Of a stretch of 64,000 nt of DNA, positions 39,501 through 49,759 are shown piece by piece. The first letter of the stretch is position 1. Each line of letters opens with the position of its first letter. The position numbers and the translations under genes are program-made. Below the pieces are notes generated by a model that was not told the DNA's origin, did no database searches, and saw only the letters and a list, made by a program, of their open reading frames with translations. The stretch comes from Rebecca billardiae RCC1528 (lineage: Eukaryota; Haptophyta). The DNA is taken from assembly GCA_965240325.2 (NCBI GenBank), contig OZ251239.1, positions 992,001-1,056,000 on the forward strand, written 5' to 3'.

Positions 39501-41413
39501 GTGCAGGCGCGAAATCTCGCGCTCGAGATCGGCGTCGGCGAGGCCGGCGGTGCCGAGCTCGACCGCGGCGGCAGGCGGCGGGGCGGCGCCGTCGGCCGCG
39601 CCGCCCTGCGCCTCCTCGCCAGCACCGCCCGCCGCCGCCGCCGCAAGCTGCGCTGGCATCCGCGCGGCGCGGTCGTCTGAGCGCCGCGCGGCGGCGGCGG
39701 CGGCAGCGACAGCCTGCGCGCCTCCCGCCTCGCCCCGCCGCGCCTTGGCGCCATCGGCGGCCGCCGCGCGCGACGGCGGCGCGGGCGCGAGCAGCGGCGC
39801 GGACCACAGCGCCGCGTCCGCCTCCGCGCCCTCGGCGCCCGCGCCGCCCGGCGGCACACCCGCCGCCTCGAGCGCGCGCGCCGCCGCCTCCTGAGCCGCG
39901 TGCGTCAGCGTTAGCGCGATCACGTCCGCGCGCACGGCCGCCTCCGCCTCCGCCCGAGCGCCCTCCGCGTCGTCAGGCGCTTCGGCGGCCGCGGCGAGCG
40001 CGGCGGCCGCGGCGAGCTGCGCGCGCGCGCACGCCACAGCCAGCGCGCCGTTCGCCGCGCGCGTCGCGCGCGCGACGAGCGACCCGCCGCCGCCGCCGCC
40101 GCCGCCACCGCCGCGTGACGGGCGCGCGCACGCGAGCGGCGCGGCCGCACGCAAGCGCAGCGGCTGCTGCCGCTCCGGCCCCGCGCCGCCGCCCGTCGGC
40201 GGCGCCACCTCAAAGTAGGCGTCGATGGTCCAGCAGAGCGGCCTGCCCCCCGAGCCGCCCTTGCCACCGCGCCCTCCGCCGCCCGCCACACTCGCCGCGT
40301 CAACCGAGACGGGTAAGCCGATGCGCCTATAGCGCACGCGCTGCGCGGCGCGCGGCTGGGCGTGCGCGCCTGCTGCCGCCGCCGCCGCCGCGCCCGCCGC
40401 CGCCGGCACACCCGAGGCCGCCGCGCACTCGACGGTCTGAATCTGCATGGCCGTGTCGTCCGGCCCGAGAAAGAGCGCCGCCAGCATCTCCTCAGCCTCG
40501 TCCGCCGCGTACGACGCCGACGCAGACGCCGCGGCAGCAGCGGCACCCTCCGCGCCCGCGCGTGCCGCGGCGGCCATGCTGGCCGCGGCGGCCATGCTGG
40601 CCGGGGCGGCCATGCTGAGATCACCGCTGCCGGGCGGCGCGGCGGGAGACTCCAGCGCTGCGGCGCGCGCGCGCAGCGCCTCGAGCAGCGTGAGCAGCGC
40701 GCGCGTGCGCACCGCGCCGGCCTGCGTCAAGTCACTGCCCCCGCCCGCGCCGCCGCCACTGCCACCGCCGTCGCCGCCGCTCGCCGCCGCCGCCACCCCG
40801 GCGGCCGCGTCCGCAGCGGCGCGCGCGGCGGCGAGGGCGCAAGTCACGTCCGACAGGTCAAAGCCCAGTCCGGTGAGTGTCCGGCTGTCCGGCTCAGAGC
40901 CGGCGCGCGAGCCGACGGGCGGGCCCTCGGCGGTGGGCCGAGCACGCTCGGCGCGCGCCGCGCCCGCAGGCTGGGCGGAGGCGCCGCTGTCCCCGCCACC
41001 GCCGCCGCCGCCGCCAGCGGACGATTCGTCGGCGGCGTCGGCGTCATCGCCGCCAATCACGCTCGGCGCGTTCACGACCGCCTGGATGCGGCGTTGCATG
41101 CGCAGTCCGGGCGGCAGCCGCTCCTCGGGCGTGCGCGCGCACAGCCACTCCAGCGCGCGCGCCGACAGCTCCGCCGCGCGCCCACCGCCGCCGCTTCGGC
41201 TGCCGGCCGCAAGCGGCGCGCTCGGCGCGCGCTGCGCCGGCGCGCGGCAGACCGCCAGCACCGCACGCCGTGCGTCCACGTCTGCAAAGCCGTGGGTGCG
41301 GACGTCCTCGACGGCACGCGCCTCCTCCGGCCCGTCGAGCACGCCGTTGTCGGCCGCGGCCGCCGAGCTCGCGCCCCCACCGGCTGCGGCCGCGCGCCCT
41401 GCGCCGCCACAGC

Positions 41414-41460
<47 letters not shown>

Positions 41461-41522
41461 ATGCCGGCAGCGGCGCTGGCGGCGGCGCCCAAGGCGCTGG
41501 CCGCAGAGGCCTCGATCGGAGC
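36501..41522 (-). CDS. DHX29: DEAH-box RNA helicase, DHX29-like; 5' end missing
   Basis: The frame is open from just after a stop at 41523-41525 to 36501, about 1673 codons, with no ATG before about residue 140. The true N-terminus must therefore be an upstream exon or is lost. (Residue numbers count from 41492.) An ALEWLCARTPEERLPPG segment (~114) and a UBA-like LGFDLSDVTCAL (~206) match the N-terminal region of DHX29/DHX57. Helicase motifs: GETGCGKST (~750), TQPRR, DEVHERS (~889), MSATAD (~932), a TNVAETSLT-type motif V and QRRGRAGR (~1232). KEARYDG...LVETWAS and PPEMLQAPLEGACL resemble DHX29 most. HA2 and OB-fold regions follow, ending LLFCGQLHARPAEHLL. DHX29 binds the small ribosomal subunit and aids scanning on structured mRNA; that function is inferred. 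Long polyGly/polyAla runs are unusual. Confidence 0.8.
41404..41460. repeat. (CCG)n run coding polyglycine near the helicase 5' end
   Basis: About 19 CCG/GCC units give a Gly tract near the beginning of the helicase frame. Confidence 0.85.
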
Positions 41523-42321
41523 TCACGTTGTACGCGCTGCCGCGCGCGTCCGCCAGGCACGTCGCCACGATCGACAGCGCGCCGTCGCGCACGAATGAAT
41601 TCGCAGGCTCGCGCGTGTACGCCTGCAGCTCGTCGTTGAACTCGCCCGACGTGAAGACGTCGAAGGCCCACTTGGACTCGTCGACGCCGCCCACCCAGTT
41701 GAACTCGTCCGACCAGACCAGCTCGGTCACGGGCATCGGCGGCAGCGGCGCCGCCGCCTCCGTCGCGTTCGCGTCCAGCGCCGACGCGCAGCGGCGCAGC
41801 TCGAGCGACCGCACCCACACGACGTCCGTCGCGGCGCCGAGGTTGAGAACGACGCGCGCGAACTCGCTGTCCGCCTGCCTCTCGGGCGCGGTGAACGTGA
41901 CGCACGTGCTCGTCGTATTCGCGTCGAGCGGGAACGGCAGCCACGCGTACGCGAGCACGCGCCACGTCGGCCAGGCCAGGTCCACGCTCATCTCCATCGC
42001 CTGCCCGGCGTCCGCGCCCGCGTCGATGCGCACGCAGAGCTCGTACTCGCGGGCGCGCACGAGCTCGAGCGGGCGGATCACCTGCGTGTACCACCGGAAC
42101 CGCGTGATGGGCGGCCTGCGCGCGATCCGGATGCTGCCGTCCGTCTGGTTGTAGCTCACCAGCATGTCCTCCAGCTCGGTGCCTGACTCGTTGCGCCAGA
42201 TCGTCCAGGGGACGGTGTGCTTGGAGATGGGGTACCCCGCCATCTCCGGCTCGCGCGCGAGCTCGACCTCCTCGTAGAAGTCGGCGCACGCGCCGAGCAC
42301 GGCCAGCGCAACGACGAGCAT
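41523..42321 (-). CDS. GH16-family protein, truncated (signal peptide, CBM-like region, start of catalytic domain)
   Basis: The ATG at 42321 is followed by a signal peptide (MLVVALAVLGACADF). Residues ~30-190 form a beta-rich region like carbohydrate-binding modules of the CBM4/9 type (RYTQVIRPLELV-like and LCVRIDAGAD strands, with N-glycosylation sites). At residue ~199 the hallmark GH16 N-terminus begins: LVWSDEFNWVGGVDESKWA, then ELQAYT and FVRDGALSIVA. GH16 enzymes cut beta-1,3/1,4-glucans such as laminarin. The frame then runs into GC-rich sequence at AYN|GTGAGC, before the catalytic ExDxxE motif, and the helicase frame begins at once. A GTGAGC donor is present at 41526-41531, but no downstream GH16 exon was found. 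The gene appears truncated, or its later exons are elsewhere. Confidence 0.6.
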
Positions 42322-42411
42322 CGCGCCGATGGACTCGTCGCTGGCCGCGACGACCTGCGCGCGGCAGAGCTACCGCGGGTAGGAGTATGGCACCTACACC
42401 TGCCACTGTCA

Positions 42412-42457
42412 ATCTCGCCTGCCTGAGCTGTGAGCGTCTCTTATTCTTAGTAAACTG
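42412..42457 (-). repeat. Element terminus with TA flank, copy b
   Basis: This is the reverse complement of 35622-35668 (one or two differences), followed by TA at 42458-42459. It points left, towards 35622, so the two could be the ends of one 6.8 kb element. Confidence 0.85.
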
Positions 42458-42459
42458 TA

Positions 42460-43125
42460 CTACTGTACTAGGATGGCGCGGCTAAAAAGCTGTTTGTCGA
42501 GATCTCCAGATCGCTTCACGAGATTGACGCGCCACCGGGGCCTCACCAGGCCGCGCGCGCGTGTCAGTTCGGCCCCCTGCATCGCCGCCTGTGGCACCAG
42601 CCAAGCTCGGCGACGCTCCCCCAGCTGACACGCGTGGTGCTCTCCCGCCTGGCGCTTTGCGCAGCACCCCCTGGCAGTGCGGCGCGAGCTCAGCTGACGC
42701 AGGTGTGCAGCCGCCCGTCGTCATGGCCACGTCGTCGCCGGTGGCGCGCGGATTTCGCGGGCCGGGCCAACGACCGCCGTGGTGATCAGTGATGATTGAT
42801 TGATGTGGCCAACACCGGCAACGGACGTCGCGCGGCGCGGCGACGGCGACGAGTGAAGGCGGACTGCGCCCGGAGGTTGGAGGGATGAGGTGCCGTCAGC
42901 CATGCTGACTTGATGCCCCGTCTGATGCGATGCCGTCAACCGTTGTCAACGTCAACTACGCGCGCCACATGCATTACTACCGAACAGGGAAAAACGGAAA
43001 ACAAAAACCCGGCCGGAAACCCGGCCGTTCCGGCCGAACCCGGCCGTTCCGGCCGCATTCGCCTGGTCTAGTGGTCCTTGCCACGCGCGGACGCGTCCAT
43101 CGAACGACACCGAGGCGCAGGCGCG
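42460..43125. other. Intergenic region upstream of the 2OG/F-box/ARP gene
   Basis: Repeated CCGGCCG blocks (ccggccgttccggccgaacc) at 43000-43056 lie 70-125 bases before the start codon and may be promoter elements. No gene is seen. Confidence 0.35.
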
Positions 43126-46100
43126 ATGTTGCGTGACGCGTCCGGCGGCTACCGATGCGACAAGGCGCTGGGCTTCGAGCCGGACGCGCGGCCGCCCGAC
43201 GGCCTGAAGCGCCTCGCCATTCCCACCATCCCGGGCGCGCGCGCCGTTCACGTCGCCTCGCTCCTGAGCGAGCGCGAGTGCGACGGGCTTGTTGCGTCCG
43301 CAGAGCGCTGGGGCTGGGAGGGCGTCGAGGCCGAATACGACCCGGCGTACCGGCACTGCTCGCGCGTCGTCGCGATGAGCGACACGCTCGCGCAGACGCT
43401 GTGGGACCGGCTGAGCACCGTGCTCCGCCCGGCGGACGTCTCGGCCGTCCGGCCGTACGGCGCGCACGCAGACGGGTTGTGGATGCCAGTCGGCGTGAAC
43501 CGGTGCATGCGCGTCTCCAAGTACGGCGCGTCGGGCCACTTCGCGCCGCACCGCGACTCGTGCTTCGTCGTCACCGACGAGCGCCGCTCCGTCCTCACCG
43601 TGCTCGTGTACGTGCACGCGTCGCAGCGCCTCGGCGGTGGGCGCACGGAGCTGCTCGCGCCACACGCCGAGCGAGTCGCCATTCCGGGTGCGCGCGTGGC
43701 GGCGGTCGAGCCGGTGGTGGGCAACGCGCTCGTCTTCACGCACGACACGTGGCACGCGGGCGAGCCGGTCCGCAGCGGCTCCAAGATCGTGCTCCGCACC
43801 GACGTCATGTTTGAACGACTGCGGCCGGAGCAGCTGCTGCCCGCGCCTGCCGCGCCCGCGCCTGCCGCGCCCGCGCCTGCCGCGCCCGCGCCTGCCGCGG
43901 ACGAGGAGGGGTGGGCGGGAGCGGACGAGCCGGCGCGCGAGCACGCGGCGGCCGAGGCGGCCGAGCTGTGCTTCCAGCGCTCCATCGCCCTGCAGCGCGC
44001 CGGCGACCCGGCCGGCGCCACGGCCGCGTTCACGCGCGCCCTTGCCATCCAGGTCAGGCATGCGCCGTCCGTGCGCGGTGGCGCACGTGGGGCCGCGCCG
44101 CGCGCGGACGAGCCGCTCTTCGGGGCGGGCACGCCGGAGCTGCCCACCGCGCTGCTCGTCGAGATCCTCGCCCAGCTGAGCCCGCACGAGCTCGCGCAGT
44201 GCTGCGCGCTCTGCCGCGGCTGGCGCGACGCAGCGTCCGCGCCGGCGCTGTGGGCTGCACACTACCAGAGAGACTTTCACCAAGCGGCCTTTGACGTTCT
44301 CGGCGCTGGGCGCGACGAGCCCAGCGCCGCGGCGGCGCCGCTGGCCACCGAGCTGCTGTGGAACGCGCCCACGCCGTGGGACGCCGTGGACGAGTGGGAG
44401 GCGGCGCGGCGCATGCGCGAGGCGGTGTGGGACCGCCTCAGCAGGGCTTCGGGTGTCGCAGGCGCGCGCGCGCGCGACCGCGCGCCAGCGGCAGTTTCAG
44501 TGGCCGCGGACGCGCCGCACAGCGTCGCGCTGCACGGCCCCGCGTGGCGCATCATGTACGCGCACGCCGCGAGCGCGCACGCGCGCGGCAGCACGCTCTA
44601 CGTCGACCCCGGCGCCGCGTTCACCCGGCTCGGCCTCGCCAACGCGCCGCTGGCCGACGCGCCGAGATTGCAATCTGAGCTCGTCGACGCGCGCGGCGCC
44701 GACCAGTGGGGCCGCTTCGAGTCCCGCGTGTACCGGCTCGCGAGCGCGGTGGGCGAGGCGGCGCGCCGCGCGCGCGGCGGCTCGGCGGGCCCGGAGGACT
44801 GGGCCACCACCGGCCGCGCGATCCGCGGCACGGTCAGCGTGCCCTCCGTGTGCGCCTCCAACAGCGGCCACTACTGGTGTGCAGGCTCGGGCATCGGGCA
44901 GTGGCTCGTCGGCGCCGAGTGCGACCAGGCCTGGCGCGCCGAGCACCTCGGGCAGCGGCAGCGCAGCAGCCGGGAGGGCGGCCGGGCCTCGCCCTTCCTC
45001 CAGCCCAGCAGGCCGCTGCCGCTGTGGACAACAGAGCCGGACAAGCCCGAAGAGCAGCAGCAGCAGCGGCAGCAGCAGCAGCGGCAGCAGCAGCAGCGGC
45101 AGCAGCAGCAGCGGCAGCAGCAGCAGCAGCGGCAGCAGCAGCAGCAGCAGCAGCAGGAGGAGGAGGAGGAGGAGGAGGAGGAGGAGGAGGAATGGGCGGA
45201 GGCGGAGGCGGAGGGCGACGACGAGCGCGACCCGGCGGAGGCGGACGCGTCCGCGAACCTTCCGCCGCGCTGGCGGCTGGACGTGCTGGCTCTCGAGCTG
45301 ATACTGATGTGGGCGTGCCGGCACGCATTCCCGCGCGCGCTGGTACCGGCCGCGCACCGGCTGGTGCTCGCCGTGCCGGCGACGATGGGCGAGGAGGCGC
45401 GGCGCGCGCTCCGCACGCGGCTGAGCGCGCACGAAGCGACCGATGATGAGCCTTTTGGTGGCGAGCATGACTCCGGCACGCCGCACTGGCGGCGCCCTTT
45501 CCGGCGCTGCCCCACGCCCGCTGCGCTGCAGCCGGAGGGCGTGCGTGCCGAGCTGGCATACGGCGCGGGCGCGGGCGACGACAGCACGCTGGGCATGCTC
45601 GCCGACTCGCCCCACCGCGGCGAGGGCGGGCTCGGGCAGCTGCAGCAACCGTCCCTCAGCGCTGCGCCCAGGTTTGCAAGTGTCGCGCTCGTGCCCGCGC
45701 CGGCGCTTGCGGCGCGCTCGCTCGGCGCGCAGCACGCGATCGTCGTCGACGCCGGCGCGCACATCGTCGAGGTCGCGCTGATCGCGTACGGGGGCGTGCG
45801 CTCGGCCGCGGCAGTCCCGACGCACGCGAGCACCGCCGACGCGCGCCGCGCGCCGCCGTCGGCCCTGTACGCGCGCACCGCGAGGCTCGACGACGGCCGC
45901 GCGCGCGCGCTCGCGAGCGCCGTGATGGCAACCGCCCGCGAGCTCGTGGAGGCCGAGCTCGTGCGCGAGATGCAGTGCAGTCGCGTGCTCGTGATCGGCG
46001 GGCACGCGCGCCAGCTCGCGCCGCTGCTGCAGGGGCCTATCGCCACCCTCTGCCCCCGGTGGGAGCACTCGGTACGGACCCTGTCGTCTGACGAGGCGTG

Positions 46101-46371
46101 TGAGCATGCGGTGGCGAGCGCCGCGCGGCTGCACGCCGCGCCGCGTGTGGCCTGCGCGATCGAGGGCCCGGCGGCGGGCACCGGCGGCGGACCCGGGGCG
46201 AGCGTGAGCAGCGGCCCTCGCCGCTCGGGGGCTGCGTCGACCGATCCGTTCCGCACCGCCACCCAAGGCCAAGGCCATCGCCGGTGGGGAGTGAGTCTCT
46301 TGGGCGCCGTCGCGGCTGCGCCCGTGAGCGCGTTGCTGCGCGTCTGCCGACGCATGCTCGGGCTCTGCTGA
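43126..46371 (+). CDS. 2OG-Fe(II) oxygenase / F-box / ARP8-like actin fusion protein
   Basis: The first ATG is at 43126 (MLRDASGGYRCDKALGF), giving 1081 residues in one exon. Residues ~30-225 are a prolyl-4-hydroxylase-type dioxygenase: the Fe ligands His-X-Asp are in FAPHRDSCF (~142/144), the distal His is in DTWHAGEPV (~210) and the 2-oxoglutarate Arg/Lys is in SGSKIVLRTD. An Ala/Pro linker is followed by one TPR-like helix pair (AELCFQRSIALQRAGD). An F-box lies at ~338-385 (LPTALLVEILAQLSPHELAQ, then CRGWRDAASAPALW). The rest resembles actin-related proteins: LYVDPGAAFTRLGLAN (~488), VLAVPATMGEEARRAL, AIVVDAGAHIVEVALIAYGG (~871) and CSRVLVIGGHARQL (~955). Plant ARP8 also joins an F-box to an actin fold; the added oxygenase is novel to me. 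A Gln/Arg then Glu run (CAG/GAG repeats, 45053-45191) interrupts the actin part. An SCF adaptor role is inferred. Confidence 0.75.
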   Translation: MLRDASGGYRCDKALGFEPDARPPDGLKRLAIPTIPGARAVHVASLLSERECDGLVASAERWGWEGVEAEYDPAYRHCSRVVAMSDTLAQTLWDRLSTVLRPADVSAVRPYGAHADGLWMPVGVNRCMRVSKYGASGHFAPHRDSCFVVTDERRSVLTVLVYVHASQRLGGGRTELLAPHAERVAIPGARVAAVEPVVGNALVFTHDTWHAGEPVRSGSKIVLRTDVMFERLRPEQLLPAPAAPAPAAPAPAAPAPAADEEGWAGADEPAREHAAAEAAELCFQRSIALQRAGDPAGATAAFTRALAIQVRHAPSVRGGARGAAPRADEPLFGAGTPELPTALLVEILAQLSPHELAQCCALCRGWRDAASAPALWAAHYQRDFHQAAFDVLGAGRDEPSAAAAPLATELLWNAPTPWDAVDEWEAARRMREAVWDRLSRASGVAGARARDRAPAAVSVAADAPHSVALHGPAWRIMYAHAASAHARGSTLYVDPGAAFTRLGLANAPLADAPRLQSELVDARGADQWGRFESRVYRLASAVGEAARRARGGSAGPEDWATTGRAIRGTVSVPSVCASNSGHYWCAGSGIGQWLVGAECDQAWRAEHLGQRQRSSREGGRASPFLQPSRPLPLWTTEPDKPEEQQQQRQQQQRQQQQRQQQQRQQQQQRQQQQQQQQEEEEEEEEEEEEWAEAEAEGDDERDPAEADASANLPPRWRLDVLALELILMWACRHAFPRALVPAAHRLVLAVPATMGEEARRALRTRLSAHEATDDEPFGGEHDSGTPHWRRPFRRCPTPAALQPEGVRAELAYGAGAGDDSTLGMLADSPHRGEGGLGQLQQPSLSAAPRFASVALVPAPALAARSLGAQHAIVVDAGAHIVEVALIAYGGVRSAAAVPTHASTADARRAPPSALYARTARLDDGRARALASAVMATARELVEAELVREMQCSRVLVIGGHARQLAPLLQGPIATLCPRWEHSVRTLSSDEACEHAVASAARLHAAPRVACAIEGPAAGTGGGPGASVSSGPRRSGAASTDPFRTATQGQGHRRWGVSLLGAVAAAPVSALLRVCRRMLGLC
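45053..45191. repeat. CAG/GAG trinucleotide tract within the fusion gene
   Basis: (CAGCAGCAGCGG)n units, then CAG and GAG runs, encode a Gln/Arg tract followed by about a dozen Glu. This is an expandable, in-frame microsatellite. Confidence 0.9.
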
Positions 46372-46573
46372 GCGAGTGCCAGGGGTCGTACCATGCTGCG
46401 TGCTTACAACGGCGGCGGTGTCTCGTGAGTCGCTCTGAGCCCATGGCGAGTCACTGGCGACCGCTTGTGATGACATGAAGCCGAGTACTTGTATGTGGAG
46501 TGCGTGCGGCCCGCCGGCGGCCATCCTGCCGATGATTGATGTTCCATCCCCCCTTGATTCCTTTGGTTCCATC

Positions 46574-47120
46574 CAGTCCGGGTCAAGTGCACGCTTCGCG
46601 AGATCTGAGCCTCGCGATGGCGTCGGCCGGGATGCGGCCCCGCAGCCGACGCCCCTCGGCGGAGGGGGCGCGGCGCGGCGGCGCGAGCGAGGAGGCGGCG
46701 GCGAGGTGCGCGCCTGCACGCACCGGTCGTGTGTGGCCCTGCTCCGCGCCTCCGCGGCCAAGCAGCTGCACTCCCTCGCCCGCCCGCCCGCTCGCGCGTG
46801 TGGCGTGCGCGCGCGGGGCGGCCGCGCACCCTCGCGGGGTCGCGCGCGCGTGGCACGGCCGAGGGCGGCCAGGCGGGCGCCGCGCGCGGGGGGCGTGCGT
46901 ATGACCCCAAGAGCCATCGCGCGCGCCCGGGCCACCGAGCCGGATACGGCCGCGTTGCGATTTCCGCAACCGCCAGACACGCGCGTGCTCAGAACGGCGC
47001 CCCGCGGCCCCGCGTGCGCGCGCGACGCGCGCGCAGGGCGAGGGAGCGCCGCAGGGGCTGTTTCTGGCGCGGGCAAAGAGGGGCAGGTACAGCTGACTGC
47101 CACCATCTCTTCTGACCTGG
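46574..47120 (+). repeat. Left 547-bp terminal inverted repeat
   Basis: This is inverted and almost identical to 49213-49759. It is GC-rich, with no gene accepted in it. Confidence 0.9.
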
Positions 47121-49019
47121 TCAGAGAGCGGCTGGCTGCCAGCCGACGTGATCTGTGTGTCTGTCCGTGCGCCGCCGGCCGGCGCGAACAGAGTGCGCAC
47201 AGCCGAACTCGTACTCGTGAGCACGTCCCTCCCACTGGGAGGCGCTCTCGTTCGGAGGGAGGTGCTCTCGTCTGACGACACCACCTCCCTCCGCTGGCGC
47301 CGCCCGTTTGACGCTGGTCGGGATGGCCGCGTGCGTGCGCAGCGCCCGCCTCGCGTCGCGCGTCCCTAGTGCAGAGCGCGCGCTTGGCCGCGCGCGACGC
47401 GGCGGAGTCGAGTCTGACATGCCCCTGGCCCTCCTGGCGCCGCGCAACGCCGCCCATCGCCGCTCTCACGTGCATGCCTGCCGCGCACGGCTTGGGCTTG
47501 TCAGCACAGGCTGGCGGCGGCGCGCCGGGCCAAGGGCTCGGCCAGTGTTGCGCCCCTCGGCCAGGCCGAGACTTGGCGGAGGCGTGGGTAGTGCCATCGC
47601 CCGCCCGGATCCCGGGCCTCGCCGTCAGAGTGTGCACGCGAGGCGTGCTGTCGTGGTCGACAGGTGAGGCGGTGCGCGCTCGCCCTCGAGCAGGCAGCGG
47701 ACGTACCGGCAGGCGCGCCACACAGCGGGGCTGTCGAGCTGCTTCCGGCTGGGTAGATCGACGGTGCATGCATGCCCCGGTCGGAGGCGTGCGCGGGTTC
47801 GGAGGCTGGTGAATGCTCGGCAGCGGATCCACGTGTCTTGCCGGGCACGGCAGCGCGACAGCTCGGCAACCAGTATCGAGGACGCGCGGCATCAGAGCGC
47901 TGGCCGGCGTGCTGGCAGGCTCAAACGCCGGGCCGATGCCTGCGCCTTGGCCGGGACGTAGACTGCTGCGGGCGGTGGCTCAGTGATGGTGGAGACCGGT
48001 GGCTGGCTCGGTGGACGGTTCGGCGGCCCGACGAAGACGGGCTGTGAGACGGCTGAGGCGGCGGCGCGGCGGCGGGATCGCCGCGTCACTGTCGCTCTCG
48101 GTCAGAGCTTTGCGGTGACACAGCGCGGCCAAGCTCTGGGTGTTGGTGCTGACGCTGCCATGTTGTCGCACGGGCCACCCGCTTGGCTCTGGCTCACCGA
48201 TGCCCGGACATGCTGAAGCAGGGCTCTGCGGGATGGCTGCGTCACCTCAGTAAGGCTGAGTCCGTGAGAGGGACGGTCGTCGCTGCCCAGTCTGGTCGAG
48301 TTTGATGAACTGACTTAGACTATTACTCGGGCGCCTCCAACATTCGGATGCGGCAATATTATAAGCAGCATCATGAGCCTCAGGTAGGCAGTCTCAGGTC
48401 GCGTGTCGTCAGGAGCAGGCCCCGGGCGCGCTGGCCGGGCACTCGCAGCCGAAGGACCGCAATCTATCAAGGATTGATTGCCAAGTCGTCAGCCGACTGT
48501 GAAGCTGAGCCTGAGGATGCTGCCCGCTGCCGGGCCGCGAGACGATCGAATAAAAATAATGATATTATATGACGATGACGCGACGATAGTGATGCAGCCG
48601 CGATAGTAGACGGCTACTATACGGTTGTCGTTACGTGACTGCTAATATGCAACATGCGGCGTCAGCTCCTGCTGTGGAACTCGATCTACCAGATCGACCG
48701 CCTGGTGATGACGCCGATCGATCTCCCTCACGAACTCAGCCCTCCCGTGGTGACGTAGGGAGTCCCGCGGAGCTACTCCGGCCAGGAGGCTTTGACCTTC
48801 AGACTCTTCCCACCGCCATCGCCAGCGCCGAACCAGCCATGCTGGCCGCCGCGCGAGCCCGCTGATCAAGCCCGCCTCTGCCGCTTCCGCCACCGAGCCC
48901 GCGTCCATCCCCACCACCCTCGCTGCCGCCCAGACTGCCCGGCCGTCTGCTTCTCTGGCCATCCGCCAAGCCGCAAGCGGCCCGTCGGCCGCGGGCCGTG
49001 GGTGGCGGGTCAGCTGCAT

Positions 49020-49212
49020 ACCGTCGCCGCTACCGAGCCCGTCGCCGAGCCCGCCACTGTCACCGCCTACGTCGCCGCCACCAAGCCCGCCGCCGAGCCC
49101 GCAACCGTCACTGCCTACATCTCCGCCACCAAGCCCTCTACCATCATCGCCGCCATCAGCACAGCCGCCGACCCGACCGCCGAGCTCGCTGCCGAGCCTG
49201 CCACCGTCACCG
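49020..49212 (+). repeat. Tandem ~45-bp repeats next to the right TIR
   Basis: Units of the type gccgagcccgccactgtcaccgcctac, then gccgccaccaagcccgcc, recur three to four times with decay. They translate as repeated AEPATVTAYVAATKP in the open plus frame. They may be a protein repeat of a lost element gene. Confidence 0.7.
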
Positions 49213-49759
49213 CCAGGTCAGAAGAGATGGTGGCAGTCAGCTGTACCTGCCCCTCTTTGCCCGCGCCAGAAACAGCCCCTGCGGCGCTCCCTCGCCCTGC
49301 GCGCGCGTCGCGCGCGCGCGCGGGGCCGAGGGGCGCCGTTCTGAGCACGCGCGTGTCTGGCGGTTGCGGAAATCGCAACGCGGCCGTATCCGGCTCGGTG
49401 GCCCGGGCGCGCGCGATGGCTCTTGGGGTCATACGCACGCCCCCCGCGCGCGGCGCCCGCCTGGCCGCCCTCGGCCGTGCCACGCGCGCGCGACCCCGCG
49501 AGGGTGCGCGGCCGCCCCGCGCGCGCACGCCACACGCGCGAGCGGGCGGGCGGGCGAGGGAGTGCAGCTGCTTGGCCGCGGAGGCGCGGAGCAGGGCCAC
49601 ACACGACCGGTGCGTGCAGGCGCGCACCTCGTCGCCGCCTCCTCGCTCGCGCCGCGGCGCCGCGCCCCCTCCGCCGAGGGGCGTCGGCTGCGGGGCCGCA
49701 TCCCGGCCGACGCCATCGCGAGGCTCAGATCTCGCGAAGCGTGCACTTGACCCGGACTG
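49213..49759 (-). repeat. Right 547-bp terminal inverted repeat
   Basis: This is the partner of 46574-47120. Its outer end lies 87 bases before an in-frame ATG of the glycosyltransferase gene at 49847. Confidence 0.9.

Larger units (their letters stand above)
46574..49759. mobile_element. 3.19 kb element with 547-bp terminal inverted repeats
   Basis: The left TIR 46574-47120 (cagtccgggtcaagtgcacg ... ttctgacctgg) and the right TIR 49213-49759 (ccaggtcagaa ... cgtgcacttgacccggactg) are nearly identical inverted copies. The same 128-residue frame is read from both with only a couple of changes. Flanking ATC at 46571-46573 and 49760-49762 may be a 3-bp target-site duplication. The 2.1 kb interior has no recognised transposase; weak frames exist (e.g. 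a repeated AAEPATVTAY segment near 49040-49210). Long TIRs suggest a foldback- or MULE-type DNA element; the class is unsure. Confidence 0.75.

Noticed and set aside
46729-47115. 128-codon frame repeated at 49218-49604
   Set aside because: It is explained by the 547-bp terminal inverted repeats. It has an Arg/Ala/Gly-rich composition typical of non-coding GC-rich DNA.
44497-47892. Minus-strand open frame of 1131 codons
   Set aside because: It is antisense to the oxygenase/F-box/ARP gene and runs into the 547-bp TIR; the Leu runs come from the CAG tract. No domain.
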